From contig CACXYG010000029.1 in assembly GCA_902771745.1 (NCBI GenBank), positions 10,893 to 20,425 of the forward strand: a stretch of 9,533 bases of DNA. Reading direction: 5' to 3'. The translations under genes and the position numbers were made by a program. Below are positions 5,305 to 9,533 of this stretch, in pieces. This stretch comes from an uncultured Erysipelotrichaceae bacterium (GTDB taxonomy: Bacteria > Bacillota_I > Bacilli_A > RFN20 > CAG-288). The notes under the pieces were generated by a model. That model saw only the letters and a program-made list of their open reading frames with translations, was not told the DNA's origin and did no database searches. The stretch's first letter is position 1; every line of letters starts with the position of its first letter.

Positions 5305-7728
5305 AAGGTTAATTTCAACTGTGTTGTCGTCTAAGCACTGCTCAGCACATAACAGATTTCCTTCTACTTTCTTACCATTGAGCTTCATCTCATAAGGTAA
5401 GCCATTGTGATGAATGCTGATATGGAATTTCTTGTTGCGGTAGAGTCGTTCAATCTTCACTTCCTTCATCTCACGAGGTAAGCAAGGTTTAATTCGTAAG
5501 CCATCATAATCAGGTCTTACGCCAAGGATACCTTCACTTAAAGCGACAAAGGACCAACTTGCCGAACCGGTCAACCAGGAATTCTTCGCTCTACCATATT
5601 GTTTGGAATAACGTCCGGCGATCATCTGAGAGTAGACATAAGGTTCGGTTTGATGAATGTCGGAGATATCTTCAATATAAGCAGGTGCGTTCCTCTTATA
5701 TAAGTCAAAGGCTTCTTGAGCCATCTCTTCTTCACATAAGGCAAGGGTCAACCAAGGATTGTTGTGATTGAAGACTGATCCGTTTTCCTTAGTTCCTTCT
5801 GGATAAGAGGAAATCTCACCATATTCAGGATAGTATTGACTATATGGTGGATAGAGAATCTCACATCCATAATCATCAAGAAGGTATTTCAGAGAACTGG
5901 TTACCGCCTTCTTGCCTAAGCCCTGTTCTTGACCGATACGGGCAAGAGTACAGAAGCCTTGAGGTTCAATGAAGATCTTTCCTTCCTTACATTTGGAAGA
6001 ACCAAGTTCATGAGAGTAAGCGTCATAAGCGCGAATAAAGTAGCCGCCCTCATAATCGAAACCATACTTGATTGTATTCGCTTCAATTAATTTAACATAC
6101 TCTAATATATGGTTTCCATCCGTACTTTTGTTTAAATGTAAAGTTAAATCAACGAATTCTTTACCATATTTGACAAACATACCAGCGATGAAGACGCTCT
6201 CTGCTTTGTGGGTGTCATTGTTTTCCACTGTCTGGAAGGATTCACCATCTGTCAAAGAGAAACAGTTGAGATTTAAACAATCATTCCAGTCCGCTCTACC
6301 AATCAAGGGTAAGCCATGAGGACCGAGGTTATTGATGGTGTAGTTCAAAGAGATGAGAAGATGATCATAAAGAGTCTTTTCGCTGCCGGGTTTATTATCA
6401 AACGGGACCATCTCATCAAGAATAGAATAGTCACCGGTTTCTTTGATGTAGGCACAAACTGCACCGACCAACCATAACGGATCATCATTGAAGCCAGAAC
6501 CGATATCCGCATTACCTCTCTTGGTTAATGGCTGATACTGATGATAAGTGGAGCCATCTTCAAACTGAATCGAGGCGATATCGATGATTCTTTCTCTGGC
6601 CTTTTCTGGAATCATATGGACAAAGCCGAGTAAATCCTGACATGAATCTCTAAAGCCCATACCTCTACCAGTACCGGTCTCAAAGTAGGATGCACTTCTC
6701 GACATCATGTAAGTGACCATGCACTGATACTGGTTCCACATGTTGGCCATACGGTTGAACTTCTCATCACCCGTTTCCACCTGGAAGTGAGCGAGCAATT
6801 CGTTCCAGTATTCTTTTAATTCCGCAAAGGCTTTATCCACATTGGCAACATCATCATACTTGGCAATCAGCTGTTCCGCCTTCGTTTTGTTGATGATACC
6901 TTTGGAGATGAACTTTTCTTCTTGCTTGTTTTCCATAAAGCCAAGCATGAAGATGAGGGTTTGTTTTTCACCTGGCTTTAAATGAAGGTTAAGCTGATGA
7001 GAGGCGATGGGATAACAATCAGAGACAAGAGAGTTATAAGAGGTCCCTTCTAAGACCGCTTTTGGTGAATCAAAGCCATTTTCTAAACCTAAGAAGGTGT
7101 TTCTATCGGTATCAAAGCCATCATGTTTTCTCGAGACGTGATAGAAGGCATAATGATTTCTTCTTTCACGATATTCCGTCTTATGGTAGATGGTAGAATC
7201 ATCTACTTCAACTTCTGCGATGTTGAGATTTCTCTGATAGTTGTTGGCATCATCAACAGCGTTATATAAACAGAACTCCACCACACCATATAAAGAGATA
7301 TCTTTTTCTTCACCAGAAGTATTGATGATTTCGATCTTGTTGATTTCACAACTGTCCTGAAGTGGAACAAAAGCAGTCAAGGTAACATCAAGATCATTCT
7401 TCTTAGCCTGGAAGATAGAATAAGAGAGACCATGTCTGCACTGATAGAAATCAAGTTGGGTCTTACAAGGAAGATAACCGATGTTGAAAACGGTGTTATT
7501 TTCCTTGATATAGAAGAATCTACCAGAGACATCACGCGGGACATTATTATAACGATAACGCGTGATTCTTCTGAGCTTGGCATCCTTATAAAAAGAATAT
7601 CCACCCAAGGTATTGGAGATCAAAGAATGAAAATCATTCACACCAAGATAATTGATCCATGGAAGTGGAGTGTGAGGGGTTTCAATTACATATTCCCTAT
7701 TTTTATCATCAAAATGTCCATATTTCAT
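5302..7728 (-). CDS. GH94 cellobiose phosphorylase
   Basis: An 808-residue cytoplasmic enzyme (family length about 800-820) that splits cellobiose with phosphate into alpha-glucose 1-phosphate and glucose, an inverting reaction. The N-terminus M-K-Y-G-H-F-D-D-K-N-R-E-Y-V-I and the following T-P-L-P-W-I-N-Y-L-G and S-N-T-L-G-G-Y-S-F-Y are hallmarks of cellobiose phosphorylases rather than the longer cellodextrin or chitobiose phosphorylases. The catalytic acid is Asp483 in G-R-A-D-W-N-D-C-L-N. Candidate phosphate ligands matching those recalled for the Cellvibrio gilvus enzyme are Arg344, His655, Gln701, Thr720 and Gly721. Start choice: an in-frame ATG 24 nt upstream (7752) lacks a ribosome binding site and family residues, while the ATG at 7728 has GGAGGT (7735-7740) at 6 nt and begins exactly where the family begins. 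It is the first gene of the operon, followed 12 nt later by the ATPase. Specificity for cellobiose is likely but not proven by sequence alone. Confidence 0.95.
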   Translation of the reverse strand: MKYGHFDDKNREYVIETPHTPLPWINYLGVNDFHSLISNTLGGYSFYKDAKLRRITRYRYNNVPRDVSGRFFYIKENNTVFNIGYLPCKTQLDFYQCRHGLSYSIFQAKKNDLDVTLTAFVPLQDSCEINKIEIINTSGEEKDISLYGVVEFCLYNAVDDANNYQRNLNIAEVEVDDSTIYHKTEYRERRNHYAFYHVSRKHDGFDTDRNTFLGLENGFDSPKAVLEGTSYNSLVSDCYPIASHQLNLHLKPGEKQTLIFMLGFMENKQEEKFISKGIINKTKAEQLIAKYDDVANVDKAFAELKEYWNELLAHFQVETGDEKFNRMANMWNQYQCMVTYMMSRSASYFETGTGRGMGFRDSCQDLLGFVHMIPEKARERIIDIASIQFEDGSTYHQYQPLTKRGNADIGSGFNDDPLWLVGAVCAYIKETGDYSILDEMVPFDNKPGSEKTLYDHLLISLNYTINNLGPHGLPLIGRADWNDCLNLNCFSLTDGESFQTVENNDTHKAESVFIAGMFVKYGKEFVDLTLHLNKSTDGNHILEYVKLIEANTIKYGFDYEGGYFIRAYDAYSHELGSSKCKEGKIFIEPQGFCTLARIGQEQGLGKKAVTSSLKYLLDDYGCEILYPPYSQYYPEYGEISSYPEGTKENGSVFNHNNPWLTLALCEEEMAQEAFDLYKRNAPAYIEDISDIHQTEPYVYSQMIAGRYSKQYGRAKNSWLTGSASWSFVALSEGILGVRPDYDGLRIKPCLPREMKEVKIERLYRNKKFHISIHHNGLPYEMKLNGKKVEGNLLCAEQCLDDNTVEINL

Positions 7729-7734
7729 AAATTT

Positions 7735-7740
7735 ACCTCC
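7735..7740 (-). promoter_or_regulatory. Ribosome binding site that fixes the GH94 start
   Basis: GGAGGT on the minus strand, 6 nt upstream of the ATG at 7728. It rules out the longer reading frame that would begin at 7752, because the site would then be inside the coding sequence. Confidence 0.88.
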
Positions 7741-7780
7741 AATCGACTGCAAATTTTAACGTTTTCAGGCTTTTGACTGC

Positions 7781-7796
7781 GCGAAAACGATTTCGC
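7781..7796. promoter_or_regulatory. LacI-family operator 1 (operon side)
   Basis: GCGAAAACGATTTCGC is a 16-bp palindrome around a central CG, with 7 of 8 positions matching between half sites. This is the usual form of a LacI/GalR-family operator. It lies 13 bp past the predicted -10 box of the leftward operon promoter, around +7 to +22, where a bound repressor would block transcription. It also resembles the CcpA cre consensus TGWAANCGNTNWCA (12 of 14 positions), failing only at the two outermost bases. Confidence 0.75.
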
Positions 7797-7808
7797 TTAT
7801 CAGCAATT

Positions 7809-7836
7809 AGTATAAAGATTTGACAAAAAAAAGCAA
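7809..7836 (-). promoter_or_regulatory. Predicted promoter of the GH94-ABC-GH1 operon
   Basis: On the minus strand TATACT (7809-7814) is a good sigma-A type -10 box. TTGCTT (7831-7836) is a weak -35 box with a 16-bp spacer. The start of transcription would fall near 7802, giving a leader of about 75 nt that contains operator 1. The -35 box is the uncertain part. Confidence 0.55.
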
Positions 7837-7926
7837 CAGCAAAAAAAATTTTTTTGGGGAAATTTGCCCATAAATAAGAATTATTTATTCTTATTTCAAC
7901 AAAACAAAAAAAGTTTTCGTAAAATT
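7825..7926. other. A-tract-rich spacer between the divergent promoters
   Basis: This stretch has no coding potential. It holds an A8 run (7825-7832), an A8T7 run (7841-7855), and further A/T runs from 7897 to 7926 directly upstream of the rightward -35 box. Such runs suggest intrinsic bending and, next to the -35 box, an UP element for RNA polymerase. The function is inferred from composition only. Confidence 0.45.
7872..7896. repeat. AT-rich inverted repeat between the two operators
   Basis: AAATAAGAA (7872-7880) is the exact reverse complement of TTCTTATTT (7888-7896); one more T-A pair (7881/7887) leaves a 5-nt centre. Its centre (7884) lies close to the midpoint between the two operators (7878). 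There is no GC clamp, so a terminator is unlikely. It may be a protein binding site or a flexible or bent element; no known factor is recognised. Confidence 0.5.
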
Positions 7927-7955
7927 TTGACAAATTTGGGGCAAGGAAATACAAT
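7927..7955 (+). promoter_or_regulatory. Strong sigma-A promoter of the binding-protein gene
   Basis: TTGACA (7927-7932) matches the -35 consensus exactly and is followed after 17 bp by TACAAT (7950-7955), one base from the -10 consensus. Transcription would begin near 7962, inside operator 2. Adjacent upstream A/T runs may strengthen it. Confidence 0.85.
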
Positions 7956-7959
7956 ACTT

Positions 7960-7975
7960 GCGAAATCGATTACGA
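7960..7975. promoter_or_regulatory. LacI-family operator 2 (binding-protein side)
   Basis: GCGAAATCGATTACGA shares the core of operator 1 (CGAAA, A or T, CGATT, T or A, CG) and is centred on CG, with 6 of 8 positions symmetric. It begins 5 bp after the -10 box and so covers the predicted transcription start, a classic repression position. Like operator 1 it matches the cre consensus except at the outermost bases. Confidence 0.75.
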
Positions 7976-8094
7976 AAGCACTTACAACCTGATAGATGTC
8001 GATTCACCAGGCATGTAAAGGGCAAACCTGAAGCAGAGGCCCAAAATCATCCGCTTCACAAACATAGAGTAAAAATAACGGAGGTAAAAAAACA
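7976..8094 (+). promoter_or_regulatory. Leader of the binding-protein gene with ribosome binding site
   Basis: About 120 nt separate operator 2 from the start codon. The heptamer AACCTGA occurs twice (7986-7992 and 8025-8031). A modest hairpin can form at 8020-8042 (GGG with CCC, CCT with AGG, 4-nt bulge, 7-nt loop). Neither matches a riboswitch class I know. The ribosome binding site GGAGGT (8080-8085) stands 9 nt before the ATG in an A-rich, unstructured context that favours initiation. Confidence 0.5.
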
Positions 8095-9533
8095 ATGAAA
8101 CGTAATTTATTTTCTCTATTAGGCGCTGTTGCCATGATGGCTTCCTTAGTTGGTTGCGGTGGTGAAAGTTCTACTGTTGCAGAAGAAGGTAAGGTTATCA
8201 ACATCTGGTGTTGGAATAATGAATTCCAGTCTAGATTCAACGACTATTATCCAGGAGTTCAGACCGTTGAAGGTAACACCACTACTTTAAAGAATGGTAA
8301 GAAGGTCAACTTCATCATTCACGCCAACGATAACAATGGTTATCAGATTCCACTTGATGCCGCTTTAAAGAAACAGGAAACCGCTCCTGCTGATGAAAAG
8401 ATTGATATCTTCTTAATGGAAGCTGACTATGCTCTTAAGTATGTCGCTACCGATTATACTCTTGATGTCAACAAAGATATCGGTTTAACTGATTCCGATA
8501 CTGCTAATATGTATGACTACACCAAGACCATCGCCAAGGATTCCAAGGGTGCCTTAAAGGGTGTTTCCTGGCAGGCTACTCCAGGCCTTTATGCCTTCCG
8601 TTCTGATTTAGCCGCTCAGATCTGGTCTGATTATCCAGCCGATCCAGCCGATAGTGATTCCGCTAGTGAAAAAGCTAAGAAGACTGCCGCTCAGGCCGCT
8701 TTCGTCCAAACCAAGTTAAGCGATTGGAACAAATTTGATTCTGTTGCCGCCGCTGCTAAGGAAAAGAACGTCAAGATGGTCTCCGGTTATGATGATATGT
8801 ATCGTGTCTTCTCCAACAACGCCAAGAATTCTTGGGTTGACGCTTCTGGTAAGGTCACCATCGATTCCGCCATCAAGGATTGGGTTAAGAAAGAAAAAAT
8901 CTATGCCACCGAAGGTTATTCCGGTTCCACTCATTTATGGGATGATTCCTGGGCTAAGGATCAGGGTCCAGAAGGCTCTGTCTTAGGCTTCTTCTATTCC
9001 ACTTGGGGTATCAACTTCACCTTATCTGGCAACTCTTTAGCCACTCCTGTCGATGAAAAGGGTAAGACTGCTGCTGAAATCGCCGCTGCCAAGAAGAACA
9101 ACGGTTTATATGGTAAGTACAGAGTTTGTGAAGGTCCTGCCTCCTATTATTGGGGTGGTACTTGGATTGCTGCCGCTAAGGGTACTGATAACGTCTCCGA
9201 TATCAAAGACATCATGTTAAAGCTCACCTGCGACAAGGATATCGCCAAGAAGATCACTACCGATACTCAGGACTACACCAACCACAAAGCTGCCATGAAC
9301 GAAATCGCCAATGATGCTAACTTCGGTTCCGACTTCTTAGGTGGCCAGAACCACATTAAGTTATTCGCTTCTTCCGCTGCTAACATCAAGTTAGCTGGTA
9401 TGTCCGCTTATGACCAGGGCTGCAACGAACAGTTACAGAACGCTATGAGAGACTACTTCGCTGGTACTGCTGACTATGCTAAGGCCTATGAAAACTTCGA
9501 AAAGCAGGTCAAGACCTTATATCCAGAAGTCAA
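8095..9533 (+). CDS. Extracellular sugar-binding lipoprotein of the ABC transporter (3' end outside window)
   Basis: The frame runs from ATG at 8095 to the right edge without a stop, giving 479 codons plus two bases. The N-terminus is a lipoprotein signal: M-K-R-N, a hydrophobic stretch, and lipobox L-V-G-C (18-21), so the mature protein would be anchored by Cys21 on the outer face of the membrane. The mature start G-K-V-I-N-I-W-C-W-N-N-E-F and the overall layout are those of family 1 solute-binding proteins feeding CUT1 importers. The last residues (Y-A-K-A-Y-E-N-F-E-K-Q-V-K-T-L-Y-P) look like the final helix, so little is probably missing. It is the only binding protein in the locus and is transcribed apart from the permeases by its own near-consensus promoter, which would allow the excess of binding protein such importers need. 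It is presumed to bind cellobiose or short cellodextrins; the ligand is inferred from context. Confidence 0.95.
   Translation, partial: MKRNLFSLLGAVAMMASLVGCGGESSTVAEEGKVINIWCWNNEFQSRFNDYYPGVQTVEGNTTTLKNGKKVNFIIHANDNNGYQIPLDAALKKQETAPADEKIDIFLMEADYALKYVATDYTLDVNKDIGLTDSDTANMYDYTKTIAKDSKGALKGVSWQATPGLYAFRSDLAAQIWSDYPADPADSDSASEKAKKTAAQAAFVQTKLSDWNKFDSVAAAAKEKNVKMVSGYDDMYRVFSNNAKNSWVDASGKVTIDSAIKDWVKKEKIYATEGYSGSTHLWDDSWAKDQGPEGSVLGFFYSTWGINFTLSGNSLATPVDEKGKTAAEIAAAKKNNGLYGKYRVCEGPASYYWGGTWIAAAKGTDNVSDIKDIMLKLTCDKDIAKKITTDTQDYTNHKAAMNEIANDANFGSDFLGGQNHIKLFASSAANIKLAGMSAYDQGCNEQLQNAMRDYFAGTADYAKAYENFEKQVKTLYPEV

Noticed and set aside
7729..7752. Eight extra N-terminal residues for the GH94 protein from the ATG at 7752
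   Set aside because: This stretch contains the GGAGGT ribosome binding site of the inner ATG, and the family's conserved N-terminus begins at 7728.
7432..7776. Open frame of 114 codons on the plus strand opposite the start of the GH94 gene
   Set aside because: It is antisense to conserved GH94 residues and runs into the promoter region; no good ribosome binding site precedes it.
7820..7825. A second TTGACA on the plus strand in the intergenic region
   Set aside because: The bases 16-18 bp downstream are a plain A run without a -10 box; the TTGACA at 7927 has a near-perfect partner.
7841..7860. A8T7 run as a rho-independent terminator
   Set aside because: There is no GC-containing stem before the T run and no gene ends nearby; it lies between two divergent promoters.
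7996..8031. Possible 11-codon leader peptide in front of the binding-protein gene
   Set aside because: No Shine-Dalgarno sequence precedes its ATG and there is no run of regulatory codons or attenuator after it.

Overview
The window carries one compact, almost complete cellobiose/short cellodextrin utilisation locus. The organism is most likely a low-to-moderate GC Bacillota, and the style fits a host-associated Erysipelotrichia or related lineage. The reasons are strong AGGAGG ribosome binding sites, a lipoprotein-type ABC binding protein, LacI-family control, heavy TTA leucine usage in the binding protein, and only TAA/TAG stops on the six genes whose ends are visible. The taxonomic call is inference. 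No rRNA, tRNA, CRISPR, IS or phage sequence is seen.

Layout: (1) 2-601 (+), the C-terminal two thirds of a LacI-family regulator, cut by the left edge. (2) A hairpin at 608-637 between two convergent genes, which contains the stop codon of the gene on the minus strand. (3) 628-7728 (-), a tightly packed five-gene operon, transcribed right to left: GH94 cellobiose phosphorylase, MsmK/UgpC-type ATPase, MalF-like permease, MalG-like permease, GH1 beta-glucosidase. Junctions are +12, +11, -8 and +3 nt, and every internal ribosome binding site lies in or overlaps the end of the preceding gene. (4) 7729-8094, a divergent regulatory region with a promoter for each direction, two LacI/CcpA-type palindromes just downstream of the two -10 boxes, A-tracts and an AT-rich inverted repeat between them. 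(5) 8095-9533 (+), a lipoprotein sugar-binding protein cut by the right edge, probably close to its natural C-terminus.

How it works together (family knowledge plus context): the lipoprotein captures a beta-glucoside outside the membrane, the two permeases and the ATPase import it unphosphorylated, and two cytoplasmic enzymes split it. GH94 uses phosphate (cellobiose + Pi to glucose 1-phosphate + glucose, saving ATP) and GH1 uses water. The GH1 protein keeps the E-W pair after its W-S-L-E-D-N-F motif that is typical of non-phosphorylated substrates, which agrees with ABC rather than PTS uptake. The LacI-family protein is the natural candidate to bind the two operators.

I do not see a wholly new system. 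The points most worth a second look are the pair of matched operators about 17 helical turns apart, the long charged tails on the ATPase and the MalF-like permease, the repeated stop-codon/Shine-Dalgarno fusion, and a substituted motif in the GH1 enzyme.
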